Shown here in pieces: positions 41,463 to 50,967 of a stretch of 64,000 nt of DNA (position 1 is the stretch's first letter; the number at the start of each line of letters is the position of its first letter). The notes beneath the pieces are model-generated. The model had not been told where the DNA came from. It did no database searches and was given only the letters and a program-made list of their open reading frames with translations. The position numbers and the translations under genes were made by a program. The stretch comes from an uncultured Eubacteriales bacterium (GTDB lineage: Bacteria > Bacillota > Clostridia > Oscillospirales > Oscillospiraceae): NCBI GenBank assembly GCA_949293985.1, contig CASFFN010000003.1:1-64000 (forward strand), in the 5' to 3' direction.

Positions 41463-42410
41463 ATGCCAATTCAAATTCCCAATGAGCTTCCTGCCGCGGA
41501 AACACTGCAGCAGGAAAATATATTTGTAATGACGGAAAATCGGGCAACCACACAGGACATTCGTCCTTTGGAGATTGTTCTGTTGAACCTGATGCCCACA
41601 AAAATCGCAACGGAAACCCAGCTTTCTCGTCTTTTGGGAAATACCCCTTTGCAGGTAAAGCTGGAACTGATGCACACCGCGTCCCATCGGGCGAAAAATG
41701 TATCCCAGGATCACTTGCTGAACTTTTACAAGGAATTTGACCAGCTGAAAGACCGGAAATTCGACGGTATGGTCATCACCGGCGCTCCGGTGGAAAATAT
41801 GGCCTTTGAAGATGTGGATTACTGGGAGGAGCTTTGCCGGATTATGGAGTGGAGTAAAACCAATGTCCACAGCACCCTTCACATTTGCTGGGGAGCCCAG
41901 GCGGGTCTTTACTATCACTATGGCATCCAGAAGCATACCCTTCCGGAAAAGCTGTTCGGTGTATATCCGCACCATGCGGACTACAAGCGGGCCATTCTCC
42001 TGCGTGGCTTTGACGACACCTTTTGGGTTCCCCATTCCCGGCATACCTCCGTTTCCCGGGAGGATATTGAGGCAGTCCCTCAACTGAAAATTCTGGCTTC
42101 TTCCGAGAAGGCCGGGGTATATGCGATGATGACCAAGAAGGGGCGGCAGATTTTTATTACAGGCCATTCCGAATACGACCCGGATACCCTGGCAAAGGAA
42201 TACTACCGGGATAAGAATTTGGGACTGCCTATCCATGTGCCGGAAAACTATTTTCCCGACGACGATGATACCCGGGAGCCCATTGTCCGTTGGCGTGGAC
42301 ACGCCAATCTTTTGTTCAGCAACTGGCTCAATTATTTTGTGTACCAGACAACGCCCTACGATATCGCCGACATCGGCAAAGACCGGGAAATCGCCGGTAC
42401 TCAGGGCTAA
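41463..42410 (+). CDS. metA: Homoserine O-acetyltransferase (MetA type)
   Basis: A 315-residue MetA-family acyltransferase that activates homoserine for methionine synthesis. The catalytic cysteine is Cys142 in [15 protein letters not shown], and GHSEYD carries further active-site residues. Residue 111 is Glu (in GAPVENM), the residue that in this family marks acetyl-CoA rather than succinyl-CoA use, so the product should be O-acetylhomoserine. ATG follows GGAGAG. No S-box or other methionine leader is seen in the 49 bases before it. A terminator follows. Confidence 0.93.
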   Translation: MPIQIPNELPAAETLQQENIFVMTENRATTQDIRPLEIVLLNLMPTKIATETQLSRLLGNTPLQVKLELMHTASHRAKNVSQDHLLNFYKEFDQLKDRKFDGMVITGAPVENMAFEDVDYWEELCRIMEWSKTNVHSTLHICWGAQAGLYYHYGIQKHTLPEKLFGVYPHHADYKRAILLRGFDDTFWVPHSRHTSVSREDIEAVPQLKILASSEKAGVYAMMTKKGRQIFITGHSEYDPDTLAKEYYRDKNLGLPIHVPENYFPDDDDTREPIVRWRGHANLLFSNWLNYFVYQTTPYDIADIGKDREIAGTQG

Positions 42411-42431
42411 GGGCAATCGAAAAATGTTTTT

Positions 42432-42463
42432 CAGGATCTCAGAAATGAGGTCCTGTTTTCTTG
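42432..42463 (+). terminator. Terminator after metA
   Basis: CAGGATCTC (42432-42440) pairs with GAGGTCCTG (42447-42455), with one G-U pair, followed by TTTTCTT. Confidence 0.75.
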
Positions 42464-42489
42464 AAAAATGAAAAAAACCGTTGTATAAT
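42461..42489 (+). promoter_or_regulatory. Promoter of the feo operon
   Basis: TTGAAA (42461-42466), 17-base spacer, perfect TATAAT (42484-42489). No clear Fur box can be pointed to between it and feoA. Confidence 0.85.
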
Positions 42490-42539
42490 ACAAAGCAGTT
42501 AGCAAAGACAAGCTTTTAGAATGCCTGGAGGCGGAAGCA

Positions 42540-42770
42540 ATGACGATGAACGATTTGAAGGTAGGGCAGTGGGGCACCATTGATTGCGTCGGTGGTGAAG
42601 GAGCGCTGCGCCTGCGTTTTTTGGATATGGGACTCATTCCCGGTACGAAAGTACAGCTGAAAAAGGTTGCTCCAATGGGGGATCCCATTCAAATCCATGT
42701 ACGGGGTTATGAACTTACCCTCCGCAGAGAAGATGCAAAGAAAATCACCTTGCGGGAGGAAGCGCTATGA
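42540..42770 (+). CDS. feoA: Ferrous iron transport protein A
   Basis: A 76-residue SH3-like cytoplasmic protein (FeoA) that assists FeoB. The pattern LRLRFLDMGLIPGTKVQLKK then GDPIQIHVRGYELTLRRE is typical. ATG at 42540 has GGAGGCGG upstream, and the TGA overlaps the feoB start (ATGA), so translation is coupled. Confidence 0.93.
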   Translation: MTMNDLKVGQWGTIDCVGGEGALRLRFLDMGLIPGTKVQLKKVAPMGDPIQIHVRGYELTLRREDAKKITLREEAL

Positions 42771-44767
42771 TTTTTGCGTTGGCCGGAAATCAGAATTGCG
42801 GTAAGACCACCTTGTTCAACAGCCTGACCGGCGCCAATCAGCATGTGGGAAACTTCCCTGGCGTGACCGTGGACCAAAAGGTTGGTACGCTCCGGGGAAC
42901 CTCACATCAGGTGGTAGATTTACCGGGAATTTACTCCATCCGTCCCTATACCCAAGAGGAAGTGGTGACGCAGCAGTTTTTGTTGGAGCAAAAACCTGAC
43001 GCCATTATCAATATTGTGGACGCCACCAATATTGAAAGAAATCTGTACCTGACGCTGCAGCTGCTGACTCTTCAGGTCCCCATGGTAATCGCTCTGAATA
43101 TGATGGACGAATTGAGAGGGAACGGCGGAAGCATTGATGTACGGAAAATGTCCCAGGCTCTCGGCGCTCCGGTCGTTCCCATCAGCGCCGCCAAAAATGA
43201 GGGCATTGCGGAGCTGGTGGAGACCTTGCTGCAAACGGCACAGAGCAAACAGCGTCCCAAGGTTCTGGACTTCTGCCCGGACGGACCGGTTCACCGGTGT
43301 ATCCATGCGGTGAGCCACATCATTGAGGACCATGCCCAACACCTGGACATCTCCCGCCGTTTCTGCGCCTCCAAACTGATTGAAGGGGAAGCGGACTTCT
43401 TTGACAAGCTGGGGCTGAGTCAGAATGAGCGTGAACTTATCGAGCACTCCGTGATTGAGATGGAGCACGATTCCGGGCTGGACAGAAATGCGGCGCTGGC
43501 GGATATGCGGTATAATTTCATTGAGAAGGTCTGTAAGAGCTGTGTGGTGAAAGCCCACGAGAGCAGGGAGTACCTGCGCAGCGTTGCCATTGATAAGGTG
43601 TTGACCAACCGCTACTTTGCCTTACCGATTTTCGGCGTCATTATGGCCCTGATTTTTTACCTGACCTTCTATGTTATCGGTGCATACCTTTCAGACCTTC
43701 TGGCCTTGGGGATTGACGCCCTGACGGTGTGGGTGGATAATTTCCTGACTGCCTATGGAATGAATCCGGTGGTGCACAGCCTGGTGATTGACGGAATTTT
43801 TGCCGGAGTTGGCAGTGTGCTCAGCTTCCTGCCCCTGGTGGTTGTTCTGTTCTTCTTCCTGTCCATCCTGGAGGACTCCGGGTATATGGCAAGAATCGCT
43901 TTCCTGATGGACAAGCTTCTGCGAAGGATTGGTTTGTCGGGAAGAAGCTTTGTGCCCATGCTGTTGGGCTTCGGCTGCTCTGTTCCTGCGATTATGGCCA
44001 CCAGAACCCTGTCTTCCCAGCGAGACCGGAAAATGACCATTCTGTTGACGCCTTATATGAGCTGTTCCGCCAAAATCCCTGTGTACACGGTGTTTGCCGC
44101 CGCTTTCTTCCCGGGGTTTGAGCTTCCTGTAATGCTCATTTTGTACTTTGGGGGTATGCTTGTTGGCGTCTTGGTCGCATTGGTTATGAAGCATACCATG
44201 TTCCGGGGGAACCCAGTGCCTTTTGTTATGGAACTACCCAATTATCGCCTTCCGTCCATGCGGAGCGTGGTGCTTTTGATGTGGGAAAAGGCAAAGGATT
44301 TTTTGGAGCGGGCGTTTACGGTAATTTTCCTGGTTACTGTCATTATCTGGTTCCTGCAAAACTTTGACATGCGGTTCAATGTGGTAAGCGACAGTGCGGA
44401 CAGTATTCTGGCGGGAATCGGCCGGGTGATTGCTCCCATTTTTGCGCCCCTTGGATTTGGGGATTGGAGAATGGTCACTGCGTTGGTTTCCGGATTTTCT
44501 GCCAAAGAAGCGGTGGTTGGAACCTTTGGCGTTGTGCTGGGGGTTGGCACGAACCAACTTCCCGTTGCCCTGCACCAGCTGTTTACCACCCTCTCCGCCG
44601 CCAGTTTCCTGGCGTTCACGCTGCTCTATACGCCCTGTGTCGCGGCGGTAGCCACCATCCGCCGGGAGCTGAACTCCACATGGAAGACCATCGGCGTTGT
44701 CCTCATGCAATGCCTGGTGGCCTGGGTGGTCGCATTCCTGGTGTATCAGGTGGGGGTGCTGCTGTGA
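42767..44767 (+). CDS. feoB: Ferrous iron transport protein B
   Basis: A 666-residue Fe(II) uptake protein. The N-terminal GTPase has G1 GNQNCGKTTLF at residues 7-17, G3 DLPGIYS and G4 NMMDE; helical spacer follows; from about 280 a polytopic membrane part contains two Gate repeats (the first near EDSGYMARIAFLMDKLLRR and GFGCSVPAIMATR). Length is on the short side, typical of Clostridia. It is coupled to feoA by ATGA and to a Cys-rich peptide by GTGA. Confidence 0.96.
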   Translation: MIFALAGNQNCGKTTLFNSLTGANQHVGNFPGVTVDQKVGTLRGTSHQVVDLPGIYSIRPYTQEEVVTQQFLLEQKPDAIINIVDATNIERNLYLTLQLLTLQVPMVIALNMMDELRGNGGSIDVRKMSQALGAPVVPISAAKNEGIAELVETLLQTAQSKQRPKVLDFCPDGPVHRCIHAVSHIIEDHAQHLDISRRFCASKLIEGEADFFDKLGLSQNERELIEHSVIEMEHDSGLDRNAALADMRYNFIEKVCKSCVVKAHESREYLRSVAIDKVLTNRYFALPIFGVIMALIFYLTFYVIGAYLSDLLALGIDALTVWVDNFLTAYGMNPVVHSLVIDGIFAGVGSVLSFLPLVVVLFFFLSILEDSGYMARIAFLMDKLLRRIGLSGRSFVPMLLGFGCSVPAIMATRTLSSQRDRKMTILLTPYMSCSAKIPVYTVFAAAFFPGFELPVMLILYFGGMLVGVLVALVMKHTMFRGNPVPFVMELPNYRLPSMRSVVLLMWEKAKDFLERAFTVIFLVTVIIWFLQNFDMRFNVVSDSADSILAGIGRVIAPIFAPLGFGDWRMVTALVSGFSAKEAVVGTFGVVLGVGTNQLPVALHQLFTTLSAASFLAFTLLYTPCVAAVATIRRELNSTWKTIGVVLMQCLVAWVVAFLVYQVGVLL

Positions 44768-44892
44768 ATTGGCTGGATATTGTCCTGACGGTTATAATTG
44801 TCGGGTATTGTGCATATATTCTTTTCAGAAGAAAAGGAAAAGGGTGCTCCGGCTGCTGCGGCTCTTGCCGTGGCTGTCACCGGGAAAGATAG
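44764..44892 (+). CDS. FeoB-associated Cys-rich membrane protein
   Basis: A 42-residue peptide: one N-terminal membrane segment (NWLDIVLTVIIVGYCAYILF) followed by a basic stretch and a Cys-rich tail (CSGCCGSCRGC). GTG at 44764 overlaps the feoB stop by four bases. This architecture is known in Firmicute feo operons in place of FeoC. The Cys cluster probably binds iron or an iron-sulfur cluster or senses redox state, but this is inferred. Confidence 0.88.
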   Translation: MNWLDIVLTVIIVGYCAYILFRRKGKGCSGCCGSCRGCHRER

Positions 44893-44924
44893 CCCCTTTT
44901 TCCCATCACAAAGGAGGCGCCTGT

Positions 44925-46628
44925 ATGGAACTTCGTATTGATGGCTTGAACATTCATGCTGAGCCGGGAAAATCCCTGCGTCAGCTGGCGGAAGAATTGG
45001 GATTTACCGGGCAGGAGTTTTCCCAGAGACCCATTGCTGCCAAAATTGCCGGTGAGATTTTCAATTTAAATTATGTACCGGTGCGTCACGAGTCAGAAAG
45101 TCTGGATCGCCCGTCCATACGCCGGGCGATGGCGGCCTCCAACGGTCGGGTGCAGCTGCTGCGTTATACGGATCCTGCGGGGAAAGATGTATATAGCCGG
45201 ACGGCGCAATTTGTCCTGTTTTTGGCAATTCATCAGCTCTGGCCCCAGGCCAAGGCAAAGATGGATTGTACCCTGGGATCCGCGCTGTATGTGGAGGTGC
45301 TGGAGGACGGCATTTTTGATGCGGTTGCGTTAAAACAGCAAGTAAAAAAACTGGTAGAACAGGACATTCCCCTGGTGCGGAGGCGAATTTCTACCCAGGA
45401 GGCAATCGCCCAGTACACAAAGCAGGGAGATCTGGATAAAGCAAGACTGCTCCGCTGGCGGACGGAACCTTTTTTTGACCAGTATACCTACGGGGATTTT
45501 GCGGATTATTATTACGGTGAGCTGGCACCTTCAACCGGATATTTGCAGGTGTGGGATATTCTTCCGGAGGAAGGTGGTTTCCTGTTTATTTACCCGGATG
45601 ATCAAGACCCTTCCCGTGTGGCTGCCTATCAGCAAATGCCCAAATTCCAGAGTGTAAGTCAGGAAGGGGAGCGTTGGTGTCAGCTAATGGGATGCGAAAC
45701 GGTAGCTGACCTGAATGCTTTGGTGGAAAACGATAACATCAGGAACCTTATACGGGTAAATGAGGCGCTTCACGAAAAGCGCTACTCCCAGATTGCGGAT
45801 ATGATTTGTACAAGAGGGGCACAGGTGGTTATGCTGGCAGGGCCCAGCTCCTCCGGAAAGACGACCTCTGCCAACCGTCTGGCAACCCAGCTGCAGGTTC
45901 ACGGAAAGAAACCGGTTCTGATGAGCCTGGATGATTATTATATCGACCGGGATAAAATTGCTCCGGGTCCTGACGGAAAGCTTGACTTGGAGCATATCAA
46001 CACCATCGATACCCGGCTGTTTCGGGAAAATCTTTCGGATTTGCTCGCTGACAAACCGGTAGAAATTCCTACTTTCAATTTTCTTACAGGACGGCGTCAA
46101 TGGGATGGGCATATCATGCAGCTGAGCCGGGATACGGTGATTATTGTGGAAGGCCTCCACGGACTGAATCCCGCATTGCTGCCGGAGGGAGTCCCTGCGG
46201 ACAGGATTTTCAGAATGTATGTCAGCCCGTTGATTCCCCTGAATCTGGACAATCATAACCGCATTCCCACCAGCCTTTTGCGGCTGCTGCGCCGGATTGT
46301 CCGGGATTACGAAAGCCGTGGATCCTCCGTGGAACGCACCATGTCCATGTGGGATTCGGTACGCAGGGGAGAGAAGCGTTGGATTTTCCCCTACCAGGAA
46401 AATGCGGATGTGATTTTCAACAGCTCCACGCTCTATGAGCTGGCGGTGCTGAAAAAGCATATTTTCCCTCTGCTGACTGCGGTGCAGCCGGAGGAAAGCT
46501 GCTACGACGAGGTGCGTGGCATCGTGAAAATCCTCAATTATGTGAAAGAAGCAGATGTGGATGACGAAATTCCCCCCACGAGTCTTGTCAGGGAATTTAT
46601 TGGCGGCAATACCTTCTACCGTAAGTAA
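44925..46628 (+). CDS. Nucleoside kinase (uridine kinase-like with N-terminal TGS-like domain)
   Basis: A 567-residue protein of two parts. Residues 1 to about 280 resemble the TGS and second additional domain of threonyl-tRNA synthetase (ELRIDGLNIHAEPGKSLRQL). The C-terminal half is a P-loop uridine kinase/phosphoribulokinase: Walker A AGPSSSGKTTSANRL near 305-319, SLDDYYIDRD and VEGLHGLNP. This fused family is common in Clostridia and Thermotoga, and members phosphorylate nucleosides. The start follows AAAGGAGGCGCC. Exact substrate unknown. Confidence 0.88.
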   Translation: MELRIDGLNIHAEPGKSLRQLAEELGFTGQEFSQRPIAAKIAGEIFNLNYVPVRHESESLDRPSIRRAMAASNGRVQLLRYTDPAGKDVYSRTAQFVLFLAIHQLWPQAKAKMDCTLGSALYVEVLEDGIFDAVALKQQVKKLVEQDIPLVRRRISTQEAIAQYTKQGDLDKARLLRWRTEPFFDQYTYGDFADYYYGELAPSTGYLQVWDILPEEGGFLFIYPDDQDPSRVAAYQQMPKFQSVSQEGERWCQLMGCETVADLNALVENDNIRNLIRVNEALHEKRYSQIADMICTRGAQVVMLAGPSSSGKTTSANRLATQLQVHGKKPVLMSLDDYYIDRDKIAPGPDGKLDLEHINTIDTRLFRENLSDLLADKPVEIPTFNFLTGRRQWDGHIMQLSRDTVIIVEGLHGLNPALLPEGVPADRIFRMYVSPLIPLNLDNHNRIPTSLLRLLRRIVRDYESRGSSVERTMSMWDSVRRGEKRWIFPYQENADVIFNSSTLYELAVLKKHIFPLLTAVQPEESCYDEVRGIVKILNYVKEADVDDEIPPTSLVREFIGGNTFYRK

Positions 46629-46630
46629 AG

Positions 46631-46667
46631 AAAAATCCGAACAGCCCGTAAGCTGTTCGGATTTTTT
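46631..46667. terminator. Bidirectional terminator between convergent genes
   Basis: A 15-base-pair stem (46631-46645 with 46652-46666) ending in a T-run on both strands. It overlaps the stop codon of the minus-strand phosphoesterase. Confidence 0.9.
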
Positions 46668-47257
46668 CAAATTTCAACGGTGTACCTCTCAAACGCATTG
46701 ATGATTTTCGTATTTCCAAGCTGCTGCTCCCTGGGGATGTCCGTTCCGTAGTTCATATGGATATGCCCGTGAACCAGATATCTGGGCTTGTATTTTTCTA
46801 TCAATTTTCGGAAACAGGCGAAGCCCCGGTGGGCATAGTCATCTCCATCCCCGAAACCGGCTACCGGGGCATGGGTGACGACAATGTCTACGCCTCCGGC
46901 TTTGCGTATTTTCCACCACAATTTCCGAATGCGTTTTGCCATCTGTTTTTCCGTATACTGGTGAGGGCCCCCGCTATATGATGCCGAGCCGCCCAGTCCC
47001 AGAATCCGAACCCCCTTGTAAATGAACAGCTGGTCTTCGATGCTGTCGCACCCCTCCGGGGGCGTTCGGGCATAACGGGCATCGTGATTGCCGTGGACAT
47101 ACAGAACCGGCAGATTTGACAGGGTGACGAGAAAGGAGAGATAGGTGGGTTTCAAATCACCACAGGAGACAATCAGGTCGTAACCATCCAGCCGGCCGGG
47201 CTGATAGTAGTCCCACAGGTACGGACACTCCTGATCGGCGAGGAAAAGAATTTTCAT
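46667..47257 (-). CDS. Metallophosphoesterase
   Basis: A 196-residue calcineurin-like phosphoesterase. Metal-binding motifs are FLADQE, SCGDLKP, YVHGNHDARY, VVTHAPVAG and LVHGHIHMNYG, in the right order. The first motif reads LADQE instead of the usual DxHG, so one metal ligand differs. The ATG overlaps the end of the upstream BMP-domain gene by four bases, which implies the two proteins work together. The substrate could be a nucleotide or cyclic nucleotide, but this is only suggested by the neighbour. Confidence 0.85.
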   Translation of the reverse strand: MKILFLADQECPYLWDYYQPGRLDGYDLIVSCGDLKPTYLSFLVTLSNLPVLYVHGNHDARYARTPPEGCDSIEDQLFIYKGVRILGLGGSASYSGGPHQYTEKQMAKRIRKLWWKIRKAGGVDIVVTHAPVAGFGDGDDYAHRGFACFRKLIEKYKPRYLVHGHIHMNYGTDIPREQQLGNTKIINAFERYTVEI

Positions 47258-49224
47258 AAGATTGGCCCCTCCTTTACCGGCGGGAGTTGATCCCGGTAAA
47301 TACCCAATAGCCGAACCAGCGGCTTGCTCTTGTCGGCCAGTTCCTCAAAGTCCGGGATTTTCCCATCCACATTCTCGCAAAGCCAATCCATATTGATGAT
47401 TTCTTCCGGCGTAAAGTATTGCTTTCCGGTGTTCCTTTCCATGCCTGCCTGGTCCAGAATATGCCGGTAAAACGGATGGATGGAGCCGTTGCAAATACCG
47501 GTCCGCAGAATTTTGGCAAGACTTCGCACACCTTCCGGCAGTTCCCGGCTCAGTTCCAGTCCTATCACACCGCTGTTAAGTCCCCACCAGTAGTTCACAG
47601 CATGAACGCCGGTTTTCCCTGCGTTGAGGGTATCCCAGCCGCCATAGAGAATACTGCGCACCAGCTTGATATAAAAGGTTCCCCAGTCCCAATAGGGAGA
47701 GGCCAGAAGTTGGGTGCTGCCATCTTTGTAGATGTGAAAAGCGCCATAATCCCCCCTGCTCCAGCCTGGGGTGGGTATATCCAGAGAGGAGACGGTATCA
47801 ATTCCACGGTCAAGAAACTCCTGCAGCGGATTTCCCGGGGTACAGGACCACCGCAGACAGATGCGGGCGTTGGGATTGGTGAGTTGTGCTCCAAGGGCAA
47901 AGGCGTTGATGCCTGCGGGTACGCCAAAGATGGGATAGCTGGCAATATAGCCAATTTCATCGCTGCCGCTGACGGCCCCCGCAATGGCTCCGGAAATAAA
48001 TTTTCCTTCAAAAATACGGCTATAATAGGTACGGACGCCGGTATAGGGCATAGAGATGGAGCAGTTAAGAATTTTTACATGGGGGTATTTCACAGAAATC
48101 TTTCGGCAGGCATCGATCAGAGGCGCCGTCGTGGTAAAAATAACCTGGGCGCCGTTGTGTATGGCATCCTCCATGGCGGCCACAGCATCCTCCCCAATGC
48201 CAACGCCGGTATATTCCTGGATAGTGACCTGTTCGCCCAATGCATCCTTCAGCTGCTGCTGCCCACGCATATGTGCCTGCGTCCATGTGCTGTTTTCTTC
48301 GGAAAGCTCATTGATAAAGGCTACATTCAAACGAAGCGGTGTAACGGTGGACACCAGTTTTCCCCAAATGGAGGGAGAATTTTGGGATGTTTCCTCTGTG
48401 GTCAGGGCAATTGGATCTTTCTGACAGAGCACCTTAATGTCCGGCATAATTGCGGAAATACTTTTATTGAGCTCGGCGGTACCGAAATCCCAAAGGGATC
48501 GGTATGGATAAACCTTCAGCCATACCAGCATGGCGTCCATGACGGTAATCGGCAAGTCGCGGCCTCCCAGCTTCTCATATGTGCTTTTGAAGGTCAGATA
48601 TCTGGAACGGAAGAAACGTCGCTCCTCCTCCGTCCAAACATGGTCGGCTGGGTAATCCAGGGCAGCCTGCAATTTCTGGAAACCGCCTGGCTGGGTGAAC
48701 ACAATGTCATAGGAGCCGGTAAAGCGGTAGTCGTGGAGAAAATCGTAATACCTCTGAATTTGCGGGTCATCGGAATACTTGGGAATAATCCGTATGACAT
48801 AGCCGGCGACAGTCGGGGCATGGAAGTACTTGTAAACGCTTACCCGCTTATTCCCCTCCTGAACATAGAATTTCCCCAGATACTCAAAGCAGCGGATAGG
48901 TTCCAACGAACCGGAGTCGCTCATGTGGACCATGCAGATATTGGTCCACTTGGAAGCAAATTCCGTCCCGTCTGAAAAAACAGGCAGAAAGTTTCTGGAG
49001 AAAGCGGTGGTACGCCCGGCGGTTTTTGTGCCGATAATCCGCTCCGTGGGGATGTCAATCACACCCAACTCCACCTGACCTGCGGATTCGCTTTCGTTCA
49101 GAATGTCATCCAGCACCGGCGGCGTGGGGTCGATGCCGTTAGCAATACATTCCCTTTGGTGCTTTAATCCCAATTTTAGTGCCTGATTATATTCCTGATA
49201 AGCTTCCTGGCGTGTAAAACCCAT
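47254..49224 (-). CDS. BMP-family ligand-binding protein with N-terminal ParB-like motif, no signal peptide
   Basis: A 656-residue protein without signal peptide or membrane helix. Residues about 90-150 hold a ParB/sulfiredoxin-like motif (GKFYVQEGNKRVSVYKYF). Residues about 300-600 form a basic membrane protein (BMP) periplasmic-binding fold, normally the nucleoside receptor of ABC transporters (LNVAFINELSEENSTWTQAH; GAQVIFTTTAPL; FEGKFISGAIAG; GYIASYPIFGVPAGINAF). Without export it would act in the cytoplasm as a sensor or enzyme. ATG at 49224 has GGAAGGG upstream. It is coupled to a metallophosphoesterase. The function is not known. Confidence 0.8.
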   Translation of the reverse strand: MGFTRQEAYQEYNQALKLGLKHQRECIANGIDPTPPVLDDILNESESAGQVELGVIDIPTERIIGTKTAGRTTAFSRNFLPVFSDGTEFASKWTNICMVHMSDSGSLEPIRCFEYLGKFYVQEGNKRVSVYKYFHAPTVAGYVIRIIPKYSDDPQIQRYYDFLHDYRFTGSYDIVFTQPGGFQKLQAALDYPADHVWTEEERRFFRSRYLTFKSTYEKLGGRDLPITVMDAMLVWLKVYPYRSLWDFGTAELNKSISAIMPDIKVLCQKDPIALTTEETSQNSPSIWGKLVSTVTPLRLNVAFINELSEENSTWTQAHMRGQQQLKDALGEQVTIQEYTGVGIGEDAVAAMEDAIHNGAQVIFTTTAPLIDACRKISVKYPHVKILNCSISMPYTGVRTYYSRIFEGKFISGAIAGAVSGSDEIGYIASYPIFGVPAGINAFALGAQLTNPNARICLRWSCTPGNPLQEFLDRGIDTVSSLDIPTPGWSRGDYGAFHIYKDGSTQLLASPYWDWGTFYIKLVRSILYGGWDTLNAGKTGVHAVNYWWGLNSGVIGLELSRELPEGVRSLAKILRTGICNGSIHPFYRHILDQAGMERNTGKQYFTPEEIINMDWLCENVDGKIPDFEELADKSKPLVRLLGIYRDQLPPVKEGPIL

Positions 49225-49342
49225 AAGCGTCACCCTTCCAATGAAAATACAATTCCGTCTCCATTATAGAGAAAATTTCCCCGGAATACAATATACAGAA
49301 TGCTTTTTCCCTTTCCTTGGGGCGCATATTTCCGAAAGTGAT

Positions 49343-49371
49343 TTGACATCTTCCATATAAATTGGTAAAAT
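49343..49371 (+). promoter_or_regulatory. Promoter of the phoH-ybeY-era operon
   Basis: Consensus TTGACA (49343-49348), 17-base spacer, TAAAAT (49366-49371) with extended TGG. Confidence 0.88.
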
Positions 49372-49424
49372 AGCAGCAGATTGTACCGTATGCGGCAAAG
49401 GCCGTCGGAAGGAGAACACACTAC

Positions 49425-50444
49425 ATGGGAAAAATCACCGAGCGAACGGTAAATGCGGAAAGAGTGGAAGACTTGGTTGCCGTATTTGGTTCCTTTGATG
49501 AAAATATCAAGAGAATTGAAGAAGCACTGGGTGTGGTGATTGTCAACCGGGAAACGGAGCTGAAGGTCTCCGGCGATGAAGAGGCTGTGGACAAGGCTGT
49601 AAAGACTTTGGATGGACTGCTCTCCCTGGCTGCCAAGGGGGAGCACATCGACGAGCAGCGGGTTCGCTACCTGATTACTCTGATATCAGAAGGAAACGAA
49701 GCGCTGGTATCCCGGATTGCAAAGGATGTCGTCTGCATTACTGCCAAAGGCAAGCCCATCAAGGCCAAAACAGTAGGCCAGCAAAAGTATATGAAGGCTA
49801 TGGAGAAAAACACGGTAACCATCGGCGTTGGCCCGGCAGGTACGGGCAAAACCTACCTGGCCGTGGCTGCTGCTGTGGCGGCTTTTCGGGAGCGCTCCAT
49901 TAACCGAATTATTCTGACACGCCCTGCGGTGGAGGCGGGGGAGCGGCTGGGATTTCTTCCCGGCGATTTGCAGAACAAAGTGGATCCCTACCTGCGTCCG
50001 CTGTATGACGCACTGTATGATATGCTGGGCCCGGAGACTTTTCAAAAGTACCAGGAGCGGGGAACCATTGAAGTAGCGCCTCTGGCTTATATGCGGGGAA
50101 GAACCCTGGATGATAGTTTCATCATCCTGGACGAGGCTCAAAATACCACCAAAGAGCAGATGAAAATGTTTTTGACCCGACTGGGCTTCGGCTCTAAAAT
50201 TGTCATTACGGGCGATGTCACCCAAATTGACTTGCCGGGGGATAAGGTATCCGGCTTGAAGGATGCTATCCGGGTGCTGGAAGGGGTGGAGGACATTGCT
50301 GTCTGCCGCCTGACCTCCGCGGATGTGGTGCGCCATGCTTTGGTGCAGCGAATTATCAACGCCTATGAAAAGGCGGAGAAGAAACCGCCGGTAAAACCGG
50401 GCAGAAGCTTTACCGGCACATATCAAAGGAAAAAAACGCTATGA
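49425..50444 (+). CDS. phoH: PhoH-family ATPase
   Basis: A 339-residue PhoH-like protein: an N-terminal KH-like region followed by an ATPase with Walker A GPAGTGKTYLA near 138-148 and Walker B FIILDEAQN; this family is linked to RNA handling. GGAAGGAGA precedes the ATG. It overlaps ybeY by four bases, matching the conserved phoH-ybeY-era order. Confidence 0.93.
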   Translation: MGKITERTVNAERVEDLVAVFGSFDENIKRIEEALGVVIVNRETELKVSGDEEAVDKAVKTLDGLLSLAAKGEHIDEQRVRYLITLISEGNEALVSRIAKDVVCITAKGKPIKAKTVGQQKYMKAMEKNTVTIGVGPAGTGKTYLAVAAAVAAFRERSINRIILTRPAVEAGERLGFLPGDLQNKVDPYLRPLYDALYDMLGPETFQKYQERGTIEVAPLAYMRGRTLDDSFIILDEAQNTTKEQMKMFLTRLGFGSKIVITGDVTQIDLPGDKVSGLKDAIRVLEGVEDIAVCRLTSADVVRHALVQRIINAYEKAEKKPPVKPGRSFTGTYQRKKTL

Positions 50445-50944
50445 TAACCCACAAGATTGTAATGAAATTCGACTGCTTTACCCTGCGCAAGTGGGAAATT
50501 TCACGGATTATCCGCAAGTGCATCGGTGCAGCGCTTCAGATGGAGGGGGTAAAGGCCCCCTGCGAAATCAATGTATTGATTACAGGCGACCAGGGGATTC
50601 GGGAGATTAACCGAGCGGCCCGGAATCTGGACAAGCCTACGGATGTGCTGAGCTTTCCCATGTTCTCTTTGGAAGCCGGAAATTTCCCGAAGGACTGGCA
50701 AAGCTATATGGATCCGGAAACCGGGAGAATTCCCCTGGGGGATATGGCAATCTCTCTGGAGCGGGCCATTGCCCAGGCCAAAGAGTATGGGCATAGCAGC
50801 CGCAGGGAAATCGGATACCTGACCATTCACTCCATGCTCCACCTTCTGGGGTATGACCACCTGGATGAAGGCCCGGAAAAAGCGAAGATGCGGGCACGGG
50901 AAGAAAAAATCGCAGCGTCCATCAAGGGTATGGAGCGCAAATAA
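50441..50944 (+). CDS. ybeY: Endoribonuclease YbeY
   Basis: A 167-residue metal-dependent RNase of rRNA maturation and ribosome quality control. The zinc motif H-x3-H-x5-H is complete in HSMLHLLGYDH near 130-140, and DVLSFPM, typical of the family, precedes it. ATGA overlap with phoH indicates coupling. The following era gene begins 23 bases after its stop. Confidence 0.95.
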   Translation: MITHKIVMKFDCFTLRKWEISRIIRKCIGAALQMEGVKAPCEINVLITGDQGIREINRAARNLDKPTDVLSFPMFSLEAGNFPKDWQSYMDPETGRIPLGDMAISLERAIAQAKEYGHSSRREIGYLTIHSMLHLLGYDHLDEGPEKAKMRAREEKIAASIKGMERK

Positions 50945-50967
50945 GAGAGTTCTTGAAAGGAGACACT

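Noticed and set aside
47419..48975. 518-codon plus-strand frame opposite the BMP-domain gene
   Set aside because: Shadow of the strongly supported minus-strand gene.
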